A stretch of DNA of 64,000 nucleotides, taken from the NCBI RefSeq assembly GCF_030684185.1, contig NZ_JAUXOY010000027.1:124001-188000 (forward strand), written 5' to 3'. This document shows positions 29,364 through 42,219 of the stretch, in pieces; the stretch's first letter is position 1, and each line of letters starts with the position of its first letter. Source of the DNA: Methylotenera sp. (GTDB lineage Bacteria; Pseudomonadota; Gammaproteobacteria; Burkholderiales; Methylophilaceae). The notes beneath the pieces were generated by a model that was not told the DNA's origin, did not search any database, and worked only from the letters and a program-made list of their open reading frames with translations. Made by a program: the position numbers and the translations under genes.

Positions 29364-29828
29364 CTATTTTTCTAGCAGGCTTCTGAGCATCCATGCAGTC
29401 TTTTCATGTAGTTGTAAACGTTGTGTGAGTAAGTCTTTGGTCGCTTCATCCGCCGCTGAATCGGCTGCGGGAAATACACTACGCGCAGTGCGGCATACCG
29501 CTTCATGACCTGCGACTAATTCAGCAATCATGTCTTGTGCTTTTGGTACAGATTCAGATTCTTTGATAGAAGATAATCTTGCAAAATCACGATAGGTGCC
29601 AGGCGCATAAATATCCAAAGCACGAATACGTTCAGCCACTAAATCTACCGCAAGCGCGAGTTCAGTGTATTGCCCCTCAAACATCAAGTGTAGAGTGTTA
29701 AACATTGGGCCTGTGACGTTCCAATGAAAATTATGAGTCTTTAAATACAGTGTATAAGTATCTGCTAAAAGATGCGATAAACCTTGTGCGATGTCTTTTC
29801 TATCCTGCTCTTTAATGCCAATATCCAT
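29364..29828 (-). CDS. dps: Dps family DNA-protection/ferritin-like protein
   Basis: This 154-residue mini-ferritin forms dodecamers that oxidise iron with peroxide and may bind DNA. The inter-subunit ferroxidase ligands are in [14 protein letters not shown] (two His) and [20 protein letters not shown] (Asp/Glu). The N-terminal tail is short and poorly basic, so DNA binding is uncertain. It is a single gene, divergent from ftsK, with a paralogue remnant downstream. Confidence 0.92.
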   Translation of the reverse strand: MDIGIKEQDRKDIAQGLSHLLADTYTLYLKTHNFHWNVTGPMFNTLHLMFEGQYTELALAVDLVAERIRALDIYAPGTYRDFARLSSIKESESVPKAQDMIAELVAGHEAVCRTARSVFPAADSAADEATKDLLTQRLQLHEKTAWMLRSLLEK

Positions 29829-29943
29829 GGTGAACCCCTATGTGGAAACATGTTTAGAATTAGATTGATATTGTATTAGCTACGCAGCGACTTTGATACT
29901 GCTATAATTTGATTTAATGTTAAATTTGTAAGGCTTTACTATC

Positions 29944-32259
29944 TTGTTTTTCAAAAAATCAACTCCAGTTAATGCCCGCCGAGAGGCTGAGGTCAGCGAA
30001 TCGCACATAATAGGCGCAACGCTTATTAAAGAAGCATGGTGGCTGGGTTTAGTGCTGGTTGGACTTTTTATTACGGTGATACTTTTTACCTACCATCGTG
30101 AAGATCCGTCATGGTTCAACGTATCGGCGAATCATATGCTGATACATAATGCTGGTGGCAATGTCGGCGCTAAGGTTTCAGCTTTGCTGCTATTTTTATT
30201 TGGTTTTTCAGCTTGGTGGTGGGCGGTTTTGGCATTTTATGCCATGTGGCTCGTTTACTTAAAGTTAGAAGTGGTTAACCAAAGTGAAAAGCCTTTTTTA
30301 CTTTTTAATTTTATTGGATTTGCTTTATTGCTTGTTGCTTCATGCGCTTTAGAAGCGGGTCATTTAATCAACTTGCCCGCCACCTTGCCAGATGTGCGTG
30401 GAGGCATACTTGGTTCTTCGGTAGATAGCGGATTACGCAGCATGTTCGGCTACACTGGCTCAAGTATGTTATTGCTTTCAATGTTTGTGATAGGCTTCAG
30501 CCTGTTTACAGGCTGGTCCTGGATAATGATTACCGAAAAGTTGGGTACGGCAATCATTACTGGCTATGAATTCACCAAATTTAAATGGCAAGATTGGCAA
30601 GATAGAAAAGCCGGTAAAGTAGTAGAGCAAGAACGCGCTGAATTTGTGCAAACTGAGCGTAAGCGTGTGGTGGACCGCGAGCCAGTATTCATTGAACCAC
30701 CTGTGCTTGAAGTGGCTAAAAGTGAGCGTGTGCAAAAAGAGAAACAAGCACCGCTATTTGAAACGCTGCCGGACTCTGTGTTACCGCCTTTATATTTACT
30801 TGATGACCCAGCGGGCATGGTGGAACTGCCTTCTGCTGAAACGCTGGACTTTATTTCACGTTTGATTGAACGCAAGTTGATGGATTTTGGTATTGAAGTC
30901 AAAGTGCTTACTGCACAGCCGGGCCCCGTGATTACCCGTTTTGAGTTAGAGCCTGCAGCTGGCGTTAAAGGTAGCCAAGTTACTAATTTGATTAAAGATT
31001 TAGCCAGAGCTCTTTCCGTGGTGAGTGTGCGTTTGGTTGAAACTATCCCTGGTAAAACCTGCATGGGCTTGGAAATTCCCAACGCTAAACGGCAAATCGT
31101 TTATTTATCTGAAATTATGAGTAGCCAAGCCTATGCTGAAGTGAAATCACCGCTTGCAATTTGTTTAGGTAAAGACATTTCAGGTAAGCCCGCCGTGGCT
31201 GATTTAGCCAAAATGCCACACGTACTGGTGGCAGGTACCACTGGGTCAGGTAAGTCTGTGGCTATTAACGCGCTTATTTTAAGTTGGCTGTATAAAGCAG
31301 ATGCCAGCCAAGTGCGCATGATTTTAATTGACCCAAAAATGTTGGAGCTTTCTGTTTACGAAGGTATTCCGCATTTGCTTGCGCCTGTCGTGACAGATAT
31401 GCGGCAAGCTGCAAATGCGCTTAATTGGTGTGTGGCTGAGATGGAGCGCCGATACAAACTGATGTCTATGTTGGGTGTGCGTAACTTAGCAGGCTATAAC
31501 CAAAAAATCAGAGATGCGGATAAAGCAGGCGAGAAGATACCGCATCCATTTAGCTTAACGCCAGATGACCCAGAACCATTGATGGAAATGCCGCTGATTG
31601 TGGTGGTGATTGATGAGTTGGCAGATTTAATGATGGTGGTTGGTAAAAAAGTGGAAGAGTTGATTGCACGCTTAGCACAAAAAGCCCGTGCTTCTGGTAT
31701 TCATTTGGTACTCGCCACACAACGCCCATCGGTTGATGTGATTACAGGACTGATTAAAGCCAATGTGCCTACACGTATCTCTTTCCAAGTCTCCAGTAAA
31801 ATCGATTCTCGCACTATATTAGACCAAATGGGCGCTGAAGCGTTATTAGGTCAGGGTGATATGTTGTACATGCCTCCTGGCACTGGTTACCCTGTGCGTA
31901 TTCACGGTGCGTTTGTTTCTGACCAGGAAGTGCATAAGGTGGTGAACTACCTCAAAGCACAAGGTGAACCAAACTATATTGAAGGTATCTTAAGTAATGA
32001 AGCAGAAGAAGGTGGCGCAGACTTTGCCGACAGCAGTTCAGGATCAGGCGGTGGTTCCGAAGTAGACCCGCTTTATGATGAGGCAGTCGGTATTGTACTG
32101 AAAACACGACGTGCCAGCATTTCCGGGGTTCAGCGCCAGTTGCGTATAGGTTACAACCGCGCTGCAAGGTTGATAGAAGATATGGAGCGTGCTGGCTTGG
32201 TGTCTTCTATGCAAAGTAACGGTAACCGTGAAGTGCTTGCGCCGCATAATGATGTCTAA
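29944..32259 (+). CDS. ftsK: DNA translocase FtsK
   Basis: FtsK is a septum-anchored DNA pump that clears chromosomes from the closing division site and activates XerCD at dif. It has 771 residues: four transmembrane helices (about 30-200), a short linker, then the motor with Walker A GTTGSGKS (431-438) and Walker [15 protein letters not shown]-terminal gamma winged helix ([20 protein letters not shown]) reads KOPS sites. The only suitable start is TTG at 29944, with TAAGG upstream, because the next Met is beyond the first membrane helix. A TATAAT box lies at 29903-29908. Confidence 0.94.
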   Translation: MFFKKSTPVNARREAEVSESHIIGATLIKEAWWLGLVLVGLFITVILFTYHREDPSWFNVSANHMLIHNAGGNVGAKVSALLLFLFGFSAWWWAVLAFYAMWLVYLKLEVVNQSEKPFLLFNFIGFALLLVASCALEAGHLINLPATLPDVRGGILGSSVDSGLRSMFGYTGSSMLLLSMFVIGFSLFTGWSWIMITEKLGTAIITGYEFTKFKWQDWQDRKAGKVVEQERAEFVQTERKRVVDREPVFIEPPVLEVAKSERVQKEKQAPLFETLPDSVLPPLYLLDDPAGMVELPSAETLDFISRLIERKLMDFGIEVKVLTAQPGPVITRFELEPAAGVKGSQVTNLIKDLARALSVVSVRLVETIPGKTCMGLEIPNAKRQIVYLSEIMSSQAYAEVKSPLAICLGKDISGKPAVADLAKMPHVLVAGTTGSGKSVAINALILSWLYKADASQVRMILIDPKMLELSVYEGIPHLLAPVVTDMRQAANALNWCVAEMERRYKLMSMLGVRNLAGYNQKIRDADKAGEKIPHPFSLTPDDPEPLMEMPLIVVVIDELADLMMVVGKKVEELIARLAQKARASGIHLVLATQRPSVDVITGLIKANVPTRISFQVSSKIDSRTILDQMGAEALLGQGDMLYMPPGTGYPVRIHGAFVSDQEVHKVVNYLKAQGEPNYIEGILSNEAEEGGADFADSSSGSGGGSEVDPLYDEAVGIVLKTRRASISGVQRQLRIGYNRAARLIEDMERAGLVSSMQSNGNREVLAPHNDV

Positions 32260-32291
32260 TTGATTCAAGTTTGAAGAAAATAAGGATTTTA

Positions 32292-32909
32292 ATGCATAAA
32301 ATAAAAACTCTGATATTGGCCAGCTTAATGGCTTTGCCATTAGTAGCTAAGGCAGATGGAATTGCTAGTCTTAAGAAGTTTTATGATGAAACTCACTCGA
32401 TGAGTGCGAATTTTTATCAAGTAGTGACTGATAAAAGAGGAAAAAAAATTCAAGAGGTTTATGGCGAAATGCAGTTAAAACGCCCCAATAAATTTAGATG
32501 GGATTACAACAAACCATTTGAGCAACAAATTATAAGTGACGGTAAACAGGTGTGGCTCTACGATACCGAATTAGCTCAAGTATCTGTTCGAGAGTTGAGT
32601 AAAGCCCTTGGGTCAAGCCCCGCAGCACTGTTAGCCGGTGATGATAATTTAGACAAAAACTTCAAGCTGATGAATGCGCCGCGTAAAGACGGGCTTGATT
32701 GGGTGAGTACTAATCCAAAAGATTCAGACTCAGGTTTTAATAAAATCTCACTGGCTTTTAAGGGTGATGTATTGCAAGAAATGGACATGATTGATAGCTT
32801 TGGTCATCAAACAAAAATTGTGTTTAGTAACATAGTGCATAATCCTGTGATTGAGGCTAAAACCTTTCTTTTTAAACCGCCCAAGGGCGTTGATGTCGTT
32901 GGTGAATAA
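32292..32909 (+). CDS. lolA: Outer-membrane lipoprotein carrier protein LolA
   Basis: LolA is the periplasmic chaperone that ferries lipoproteins from LolCDE to LolB. It has 205 residues from the ATG at 32292, chosen for TAAGGA five bases upstream and a clean signal peptide (MHKIKTLILASLMALPLVAKA). An in-frame TTG at 32271 is less likely. The family core shows MSANFYQVV, RPNKFRWDYNKPFEQQIISDG and VWLYDTELAQVSVR. The order ftsK-lolA-rarA-serS is a widely conserved block. Confidence 0.94.
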   Translation: MHKIKTLILASLMALPLVAKADGIASLKKFYDETHSMSANFYQVVTDKRGKKIQEVYGEMQLKRPNKFRWDYNKPFEQQIISDGKQVWLYDTELAQVSVRELSKALGSSPAALLAGDDNLDKNFKLMNAPRKDGLDWVSTNPKDSDSGFNKISLAFKGDVLQEMDMIDSFGHQTKIVFSNIVHNPVIEAKTFLFKPPKGVDVVGE

Positions 32910-32941
32910 GCTGGCTTGTAAGTTATCTCGGGTCGCTAATC

Positions 32942-35568
<2,627 letters not shown>

Positions 35569-35590
35569 CGTTGATGGTCATGCACGCCAT

Positions 35591-37024
35591 TTAATCAGCC
35601 TGCGCTATTTTGAAGGTGTCATTGCCAAGCATATGACTGGGTTGATAACGCTCTAAAATGCGCTGATAGCTGCGAACTGACTCAACAAATACTACTGGCG
35701 CGCCCCCGCTGGCGTAGCCATATTTCACTGTGGTGTAATAATCCGGATTGTTTAACAGTACTAAGGTTTTTTTAACATCTGCCCAGCTATCAGGGTTGAG
35801 TTTTAAGCGCTTAGCAAGCACTCTGGCATCCTCTAAATGAGCATAGCCGATATTATAGGCAGCTAGTGCCATGTAGGTGCGGTCGGGCTCTGGTATTCGG
35901 TCTGGGATTATATCTCTCATCTTGACTATATATTTAGCGCCAGCAGGTATGCTTTGTTTGGGATCTAACCTATCGGTAACGCCCATTAAATCTGCGGTAT
36001 TTTCTGTGAGCATCATTAAGCCACGCACCCCAGTTGGGGAAGTGTTAAATGTATCCCAATGTGACTCCCGATAGCTTACAGCCGCCAGTAAGCGCCAGTC
36101 TAGGCCTGTAGTTTCCTGAGCTTGTTTAAATAAATGCGTGTATTTTGGCAGCAGTGTGTTGGTGCGTTTAAGGAAAGTGATAATGTCCTGCGTATTTAAT
36201 CGTTTGCTACTTCCATAGTATCGATCCAACAAATTACGTAATGTGCCATCATTTTGAATCTTGTCAAAAAATCCATTCACTTTTTTCACGAGTTGCGGAT
36301 CTGCATTTTTTGGTAATGCCCAAGCAATGTTTTCAGGCTTGCCCAGCGCCATGCCTACCGTTAAATTAGGGTAGTAATTTTGCATCATTGCGACTAAGTG
36401 GCTATCGGCTACCGTGAAGTCTAAAACACCATTAGCCACTTCATCCAGTAGTGATTCAGAATTGGTATGCTTGAGTACCTGCCAGCGCAGGGATGGCTGT
36501 TCTTTTTGCATTTCACTGAGGCGTTCTGCAAAGCTGGTTCCTTCCGGTACTGCAATGGTTTTATCTGCGATAGATGCTAACTCTTTAATTGTGCGCAAAC
36601 TTTTAGGTTTGTTATCAGCTTCATTATTGTAGATAAGTTGTTGTTGTGTCTCTTGATAAGGTTTAGAAAATTGAACAAGTTCTTTTCTAAGATGCGTAAC
36701 TGTTAAGTTTGCGGCGGCGATATTAGCTTTGCCTTTCAGGAGCGATGGTATGATATCGCTGATACTATTAACTACTAAAAACTTGATTTGATATTCAGGT
36801 GCATACTTTTCAACAAACAAAGTGGCTAAGTCGTATTCAATGCCAGCAGGCTGGTTATCACCATTTAAATAATAGGTTGCAGGGCCGTTGTGCGTAACAA
36901 AAACAAGCTCGTGATCGTTAAGTGCTTCTTGTTTTAATGGCCTAGATTTTTCTTTTTGCTGATCTTCAGGTGAATTACAGGCAGCTAAGCAACAGCTAAT
37001 AATAAAGTAGAACAACAGTCGCAT
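35591..37024 (-). CDS. mltF: Membrane-bound lytic transglycosylase MltF
   Basis: MltF is a murein hydrolase that cleaves the MurNAc-GlcNAc bond. It has 477 residues from the ATG at 37024, chosen because it starts a lipoprotein signal (MRLLFYFIISCCLAAC, lipobox LAAC). An ATG at 37096, overlapping rpiA, adds 24 residues. Domains: an N-terminal amino-acid-binding (SBP_bac_3) module (about 45-270), then a C-terminal SLT domain (about 300-470) with the catalytic Glu in YRESHWD, GLMMLTENTA and AAYNIGYAHLEDAR. It lies downstream of rpiA on the same strand. Confidence 0.92.
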   Translation of the reverse strand: MRLLFYFIISCCLAACNSPEDQQKEKSRPLKQEALNDHELVFVTHNGPATYYLNGDNQPAGIEYDLATLFVEKYAPEYQIKFLVVNSISDIIPSLLKGKANIAAANLTVTHLRKELVQFSKPYQETQQQLIYNNEADNKPKSLRTIKELASIADKTIAVPEGTSFAERLSEMQKEQPSLRWQVLKHTNSESLLDEVANGVLDFTVADSHLVAMMQNYYPNLTVGMALGKPENIAWALPKNADPQLVKKVNGFFDKIQNDGTLRNLLDRYYGSSKRLNTQDIITFLKRTNTLLPKYTHLFKQAQETTGLDWRLLAAVSYRESHWDTFNTSPTGVRGLMMLTENTADLMGVTDRLDPKQSIPAGAKYIVKMRDIIPDRIPEPDRTYMALAAYNIGYAHLEDARVLAKRLKLNPDSWADVKKTLVLLNNPDYYTTVKYGYASGGAPVVFVESVRSYQRILERYQPSHMLGNDTFKIAQAD

Positions 37025-37086
37025 TAAAGGGTTGCGATGTGTGTTTTGAACTGCGCTTGAATATTGGTTCAAACACATATCCAAGC

Positions 37087-37764
37087 TTAAGCCCAACGCT
37101 CATTAACGACACCATTTTCCGCAATAAACACTGCATTAGTCAGGCCGTAGAAAATACCATGTTCAATCACACCGGGTGTATTGCTGATTAAATCATTGAG
37201 TGTTTTAGCATCTATGCTCTCGTCAAACTTCATGTCGAGTACGTAGCTACCGTGAGAAGTTACCCAGAAGCCATCTTTAGCGGGGTTAGGGCGTAAAGCA
37301 CCTTGCCCACCAACACCTTCAAGGCTTTTTTTAGTGAGTTGCCAGGCAAAGGGAATGACTTCAATTGGGATTAAAAAATTTTGGCCAATGTGATTGACCA
37401 GTTTACTTTCGTCAGCCACGGCAATAAATTGGCGGGCAGCCTTAGCGAGTAGTTTTTCTTTCACCAAATCACTACCTCGGCCTTTAAGTAGCGTCATGTC
37501 TGGCGTTATTTCATCAGCACCATCTACATACAAATCAATACTACTGATATGCTCTAAAGCTACGATGGGAAGATGTAGTGACTGGGCGCTGAGGGCGCTG
37601 ATAGTGGAGCTTGCTACCGTGGTTATTTTCAGCCCTTCGTCACGCTGTAGACGAGCAAGCTCCTCAATGAAGTAATTGGCAGTAGAGCCAGTGCCCAAGC
37701 CAACAAGCATGCCACTTTTTACATATTTTGCGGCCTGTAAAGCGACCAATTGTTTGTCGTTCAT
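37087..37764 (-). CDS. rpiA: Ribose-5-phosphate isomerase A
   Basis: RpiA interconverts ribose 5-phosphate and ribulose 5-phosphate, which matters in a ribulose-monophosphate methylotroph. It has 225 residues. Motifs are GLGTGSTANYFIEEL (about 22-36), VDGADEITPDM (about 80, catalytic Asp), LLKGRGSDLVKEKLLA and PIEVIPFAW. It is separated from efp upstream by a terminator and followed by mltF. Confidence 0.96.
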   Translation of the reverse strand: MNDKQLVALQAAKYVKSGMLVGLGTGSTANYFIEELARLQRDEGLKITTVASSTISALSAQSLHLPIVALEHISSIDLYVDGADEITPDMTLLKGRGSDLVKEKLLAKAARQFIAVADESKLVNHIGQNFLIPIEVIPFAWQLTKKSLEGVGGQGALRPNPAKDGFWVTSHGSYVLDMKFDESIDAKTLNDLISNTPGVIEHGIFYGLTNAVFIAENGVVNERWA

Positions 37765-37833
37765 TACATTCTCCAGCGATTGTTTTTTATTGAAGTATCC
37801 CTGTATATTAACGCGAATATTTCCTTTTGGGCA

Positions 37834-37859
37834 TAAAAAAAGGAGGCAAAGGCCTCCTT
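37834..37859 (-). terminator. Intrinsic terminator of efp
   Basis: On the minus strand the stem AAGGAGGC / GCCTCCTT (37852-37859 with 37840-37847), with a four-base loop, is followed by a run of T (37834-37840). It lies 28 bases after the efp stop and ahead of rpiA. Confidence 0.9.
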
Positions 37860-37886
37860 AATTGTTAAGTTTCGCTAAGTAAAAAC

Positions 37887-38447
37887 TTATTTCAACACGC
37901 GGTTTCTATATTCGCCAGTACGTGTGTCGATTTCAATTTTATCGCCTTGCGCACAAAATAATGGCACTGGAAATTCAAAACCAGAAGCGATTTTAGCGGG
38001 TTTCATGACTTTACCTGAGGTATCGCCTTTAACAGCAGGCTCTGTATAGGTGATTTCGCGCACAACCGTGGTTGGCAATTCTACTGAAATAGGTTTTTCG
38101 TTGTAAAAGCGAATGTCGACTGTCATGCCATCTTCAAGGTAAGGCAGGGCATCGGCCATGAATTCTGCATCTACGTCGTATTGGTTATAGTCTGCATCCA
38201 TAAACACATAGCTTGGATCTGCAAAGTAAGAATAAGTCGCTTCTTTTTTCTCAAGTACGATGACTTCAAACTTGTCGCCAGCACCGTAGATGGTCTCGCT
38301 AGGCGTGTCAGTGAGCAAATTTTTAAATTTCATTTTTACAACAGCAGTGCTACGGCCAGATTTAGTATATTCGGCTTTAATCACTACTAATGGGTCGTTG
38401 CCAACCATTATGACATTGCCGGCGCGGAGTTCTTGAGCTGTTTTCAT
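37887..38447 (-). CDS. efp: Elongation factor P, Arg32 type
   Basis: EF-P rescues ribosomes stalled at polyproline stretches. It has 186 residues and three beta-barrel domains. The loop that enters the peptidyl-transferase centre reads TKSGRSTA with Arg at position 32, where Escherichia coli has a beta-lysylated Lys34. Arg32 EF-Ps are activated by rhamnosylation by EarP, and the earP gene lies 46 bases upstream. Its own terminator follows. Confidence 0.97.
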   Translation of the reverse strand: MKTAQELRAGNVIMVGNDPLVVIKAEYTKSGRSTAVVKMKFKNLLTDTPSETIYGAGDKFEVIVLEKKEATYSYFADPSYVFMDADYNQYDVDAEFMADALPYLEDGMTVDIRFYNEKPISVELPTTVVREITYTEPAVKGDTSGKVMKPAKIASGFEFPVPLFCAQGDKIEIDTRTGEYRNRVLK

Positions 38448-38493
38448 GAGATTGCCTTACTGATTGTAATAGGTTAAATAATAAAGCCGCGAA

Positions 38494-39648
38494 TTATACC
38501 TTAACTGATAATTTTTGCAAAAAAATCACCAGCTTAGCGGCAAGGTCGGTTTGTTCTGCCAGTTGATTTGCCTGTTGCAATGTAAATCGCTTTATTGTCG
38601 GTAGGTTATTTAAATAATTTTGCCAAACTGGTATTGTTATATTGTCTGCCACCCATGCAGAATGTGCTTCGGATACAGAGTACTTGGCTGTTTCATCACA
38701 GCTGGAATAAAATAAATCGAGAAATGCATCCAATTTAGTGATGTGTGTATTTTCAGTTTGCAAATACGGCTGCCAAATAAAGGGCTTAGCTGCCCAAATG
38801 GCACGAATCCAGCTATCTTCACCGCGTACGAAATTGATGTCACAAATCGCTAACAGTTTGTCGTAATCGCTTTGGCTTAAGAATGGCAATATAGTGACAT
38901 TTAGATTTTTTTGGCTAAACTTTTCGCCAGTTTGAATGGTATTGAGTTGTGAGCTATCTATGCCAAAATATTCTGCAACTTTAGGAAAAATACTGCTGAT
39001 AGGCACATAACAATGTATGCGTTGATTTGATTCTGCCATGGCGTTTAACAGTGACGGAATAGGCGCATGGGGATAGCTAAACAATGATATTTTTAGCGCA
39101 TCATCATGTACTAAGTTGAGGCTTTGTAAAAAATCACATTGAAGTGGCGGGCTTTTTGCAAGTTTTTGATTTTTTTGAAAAATATTAGTTTCTCGAATCA
39201 AGCCACCTGTTGCATCAGTAAAGCCTGGAAAGAAAAAATGTCGAGTGATTTTGGTGTTGTTAGAACCTCTGGCGTGGAAATCTGCAACCCAAGGTTCGGC
39301 TGATAAATATTCTAAATTCACCCATAATGTACTCGCTTGCATTGCCTCCAAGTAGGTGGCTGGTAATTCGCAGCTGAAGGTTTCTAAGGCAACGTCCGCG
39401 GGCTTGATGTCCTCATCAGCATTAGGCCAAGTGCATATTTCAACGCTATTGATAGTTTGTGACGGAAGTTCGGCATTTAAGCTGGGGATGATTTTGCTTG
39501 CAATGGCAAGGTTATCGATGAATAGCCGCACTTGCAGATGGTGTTCGTGTGCTAATTGCTGGCTTAACCGCCAGCATACGCCTATGTCGCCAAAATTATC
39601 TACAATGCGGCAAAAAACATCCCAACGACGACCTGCTTTATTGCTCAT
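38494..39648 (-). CDS. earP: EF-P arginine rhamnosyltransferase EarP
   Basis: EarP transfers rhamnose from dTDP-beta-L-rhamnose to Arg32 of EF-P. It has 384 residues from the ATG at 39648 (MSNKAGRRW). A longer frame to 39741 would run into greB and is unlikely. The diagnostic DNFGDIGVCWRLSQQLA motif holds D17 and D21, matching the catalytic aspartates of the family. Later blocks are the NLEYLSAEPWVADFH segment and the C-terminal INFVRGEDSWIRAIWAAKPFIWQPY region that binds the nucleotide sugar. Order on the strand is greB, earP, efp. Confidence 0.95.
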   Translation of the reverse strand: MSNKAGRRWDVFCRIVDNFGDIGVCWRLSQQLAHEHHLQVRLFIDNLAIASKIIPSLNAELPSQTINSVEICTWPNADEDIKPADVALETFSCELPATYLEAMQASTLWVNLEYLSAEPWVADFHARGSNNTKITRHFFFPGFTDATGGLIRETNIFQKNQKLAKSPPLQCDFLQSLNLVHDDALKISLFSYPHAPIPSLLNAMAESNQRIHCYVPISSIFPKVAEYFGIDSSQLNTIQTGEKFSQKNLNVTILPFLSQSDYDKLLAICDINFVRGEDSWIRAIWAAKPFIWQPYLQTENTHITKLDAFLDLFYSSCDETAKYSVSEAHSAWVADNITIPVWQNYLNNLPTIKRFTLQQANQLAEQTDLAAKLVIFLQKLSVKV

Positions 39649-39658
39649 ATCGTATTGC

Positions 39659-40150
39659 TTAACTTGGCGGGGTGTATTGAATTGCGATGACTTCATACTC
39701 ATCTTCACCTGCAGGCGTGGGGACTTTGACCACATCACCAATCTGCTTGCCTAGCATGGCGCGGGCAAGGGGTGAAACCCAGCTAATATAACCAAGTGAC
39801 GGTTCTAATTCATCTTTTCCAACAATACGATAAGTATGTTCTGTGTCGTCTTTGAGTGAAAACAGAGTTACCCAAGCACCGAAAAATATTTTGTTCAAAC
39901 CTTGTTGCTTGGCTGGGTCGACAATGACCGCTAAATCCATACGTTGCATTAAAAAACGTAAACGACTGTCAATTTGGCGTAAACGCCTTTTACCGTAAAT
40001 GTAATCGCCATTTTCGCTTCTGTCGCCATTGCCTGCCGCCCATGAAACGACTTTTACTAACTCTGGGCGTTCTACTTTGAGTAGTTGCTGAAATTCAGCC
40101 TCAATAGCTGCGTGGCCTTGCGGCGTGATGTAGTTTTTCTCGTCTGCCAT
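39659..40150 (-). CDS. greB: Transcription elongation factor GreB
   Basis: GreB stimulates transcript cleavage by backtracked RNA polymerase. It has 163 residues with an N-terminal coiled coil (about 10-80) whose tip has the acidic GDRSENGDYIYGKRRLRQID motif. The C-terminal FKBP-like domain has GYISWVSPLARAMLGKQIGD. The YIYGKRRLR segment favours GreB over GreA. It lies 10 bases upstream of earP. Confidence 0.95.
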   Translation of the reverse strand: MADEKNYITPQGHAAIEAEFQQLLKVERPELVKVVSWAAGNGDRSENGDYIYGKRRLRQIDSRLRFLMQRMDLAVIVDPAKQQGLNKIFFGAWVTLFSLKDDTEHTYRIVGKDELEPSLGYISWVSPLARAMLGKQIGDVVKVPTPAGEDEYEVIAIQYTPPS

Positions 40151-40167
40151 TCTATAAGGTTCTGGTG

Positions 40168-40545
40168 TTATTTATCCAAAACACTAATGTCTGTAACGAA
40201 GTAAGCAGTGTCACCAAAGCATGAGCTTGGCAAACCTTTATGCTCCTCATAAACTAGACGCACTCGCTTGCCTACAGTATCATCGATTTTTTTAGCGACG
40301 GTTTTATCCCGGACGGTAAAAAAGAACTTTTCTGCCTGCGTGCCGGGCATGGAAACCAATATCAATTCGCCTTCATAAGTTTTGCAAACCCATCCTTTTT
40401 CAGACAGTTTTTGCACGTAACCTGCGCGTTCACCTGATGAATAAACCCAAGTGAGCGCTGCCCAGGTATATAAAACAAAAAGAGAAATTGGAATAATCAC
40501 TGCCCATATCAAATACTTTAATAAGATTTTTAGATTACTGAACAT
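40168..40545 (-). CDS. Conserved hypothetical single-pass membrane protein
   Basis: This 125-residue protein has an N-terminal transmembrane helix (about 8-32) and a small soluble domain with one Cys pair (WVCKTYEGEL and LPSSCFGDT) that could form a disulfide. I do not know its function. It lies 17 bases upstream of greB on the same strand, so it may be co-transcribed with greB-earP-efp. Confidence 0.7.
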   Translation of the reverse strand: MFSNLKILLKYLIWAVIIPISLFVLYTWAALTWVYSSGERAGYVQKLSEKGWVCKTYEGELILVSMPGTQAEKFFFTVRDKTVAKKIDDTVGKRVRLVYEEHKGLPSSCFGDTAYFVTDISVLDK

Positions 40546-40819
40546 ACGCTACCTTAAAATTAAAAAAAGACACTTTTTAGTCTATCAAACAAACCTTAAA
40601 CAGGGATATTGATTGTTAGTTAACCATGTGTTTTCATGGAGTGTAAAGTTAGTCTGGTGACAAACTAGGATAAAATCAGATAATACCTGTTCGGACATTT
40701 TTCTGAAACTTGTATTCAATATTGTAGGGATAAATCTACAGGTAAGCTGACTCTGGGTTGAGTTCGTTAGGCTAAAATGAAACCGGTTAAAAGTTATTTT
40801 TAAACTCTTAGAGGCCTCT
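40546..40819. other. Spacer between the greB unit and chrA
   Basis: This 274-base AT-rich divergent region must contain the promoters of both flanking units. A short inverted repeat TGTAG / CTACA with an eight-base loop lies near 40723-40740 and could be an operator. A minus-strand frame here runs into chrA and looks like a shadow. Confidence 0.35.
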
Positions 40820-42199
40820 GTGAATATTGAAAACAAGGATAAATTTAAAAGTGTTGAAGATGCGACTATTGCGCCTACGCTAAAAGATGCTTTTTGGTAT
40901 TGGTTAAAATTAGGCTTTATCAGCTTTGGCGGGCCTGCTGGGCAAATTGCCATCATGCATCACGACTTAGTGGAGAAAAAGCGCTGGATCTCAGAAAAGC
41001 GGTTTTTACACGCATTGAACTACTGCATGGTATTACCAGGGCCTGAAGCTCAACAATTGGCTACCTATATAGGCTGGTTAATGCATCGAACAAAGGGTGG
41101 GCTAATTGCAGGGTGTTTATTTGTATTGCCTTCTCTGTTTATTTTAATCGCACTTACTTTTGTATATTTACAATATGGCAATCTACCAGCAGTTGCAGGC
41201 GCGTTGTATGGCATTAAGCCTGCGGTAGTTGCTATTGTTCTTTTTGCGGCCTATAGAATCGGAAGCCGTGCTTTAAAAAACAAATGGCTGTGGATGATCA
41301 CTTTTGCATCATTTATTGCTATTGCTGTGTTTCACCTGCCATTCCCGTTAATTGTGTTATTTGCTGCCTTAATAGGCTATGTTGGCAGTCGTTATTCCCC
41401 AAGTACGTTTAGTGCTGGCGGTGGACATCATGCATCTAATAAAAGTTATGGTAAGGCGGTGATTGATGATGATACACCTACACCTGAATATGCAACATTT
41501 AACTTTAAGCACTTATTGAAAGTATTGGCTGCAGGTATGGTTTTGTGGTTATTTGCCATGGGTTTATTAGTGATAATGTATGGTTGGCAGGCAACGATTA
41601 CGCAAATTGGCTGGTTTTTCACCAAAGCGGCATTGCTCACTTTTGGTGGTGCGTATGCAGTATTGCCTTATGTATACCAAGGTGCAGTCGAGCATTATCA
41701 ATGGCTAACACCCATACAAATGATTGATGGTTTAGCCTTGGGTGAAACTACACCAGGCCCGTTAATTATGGTGGTAGCCTTTGTAGGGTTTGTTGGCGGA
41801 TGGACGCATCAAATATTGGGTACTGATAGCCTGTTGTTATCTGGAATAGTGGCAGCCACTATCGCCACATTCTTCACTTTTTTACCGTCGTTTCTGTTTA
41901 TTTTTATGGGCGGCCCATTTATTGAAAGTACGCAAGGCAATTTAAAGTTTACTGCACCCCTTATAGCTATTACAGCTGCCGTGGTGGGGGTGATTTTAAG
42001 TTTGGCATTGTTTTTTGCAATACACGTTTTTTTACCGAATGAAGTTTATATTGAGAATACGATTATTTTCGGCATTGACTGGTTGTCAGTAACCCTTGCG
42101 GTACTTGGTTTTTTTGCATTATTTAGATTGAAAATCAGTATTATTAAATTGATTTCAATATTTGCAGTATTGGGTTTTATCGTTTCAGTATTGTATTGA
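40820..42199 (+). CDS. chrA: Chromate transporter ChrA
   Basis: This 459-residue inner-membrane protein of the CHR superfamily exports chromate and may handle sulfate-like anions. It is the long type with two homologous CHR domains. The first has FISFGGPAGQIAIMHHDLVEKKRW and VLPGPEAQQLATYIGW, and the second has the FGGAYAVLPYVYQGAVE segment and GETTPGPLIMVVAFVGF. The start is GTG at 40820 with GAGG five bases upstream. It ends 20 bases before the convergent nasA. No chrB regulator is adjacent. Confidence 0.92.
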   Translation: MNIENKDKFKSVEDATIAPTLKDAFWYWLKLGFISFGGPAGQIAIMHHDLVEKKRWISEKRFLHALNYCMVLPGPEAQQLATYIGWLMHRTKGGLIAGCLFVLPSLFILIALTFVYLQYGNLPAVAGALYGIKPAVVAIVLFAAYRIGSRALKNKWLWMITFASFIAIAVFHLPFPLIVLFAALIGYVGSRYSPSTFSAGGGHHASNKSYGKAVIDDDTPTPEYATFNFKHLLKVLAAGMVLWLFAMGLLVIMYGWQATITQIGWFFTKAALLTFGGAYAVLPYVYQGAVEHYQWLTPIQMIDGLALGETTPGPLIMVVAFVGFVGGWTHQILGTDSLLLSGIVAATIATFFTFLPSFLFIFMGGPFIESTQGNLKFTAPLIAITAAVVGVILSLALFFAIHVFLPNEVYIENTIIFGIDWLSVTLAVLGFFALFRLKISIIKLISIFAVLGFIVSVLY

Positions 42200-42219
42200 G
42201 GTTAATTATTTCTGAGTGC

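Noticed and set aside
40585-40956. A 123-residue minus-strand frame between the greB unit and chrA
   Set aside because: It overlaps the first part of chrA and has no recognisable domain; it looks like a shadow.
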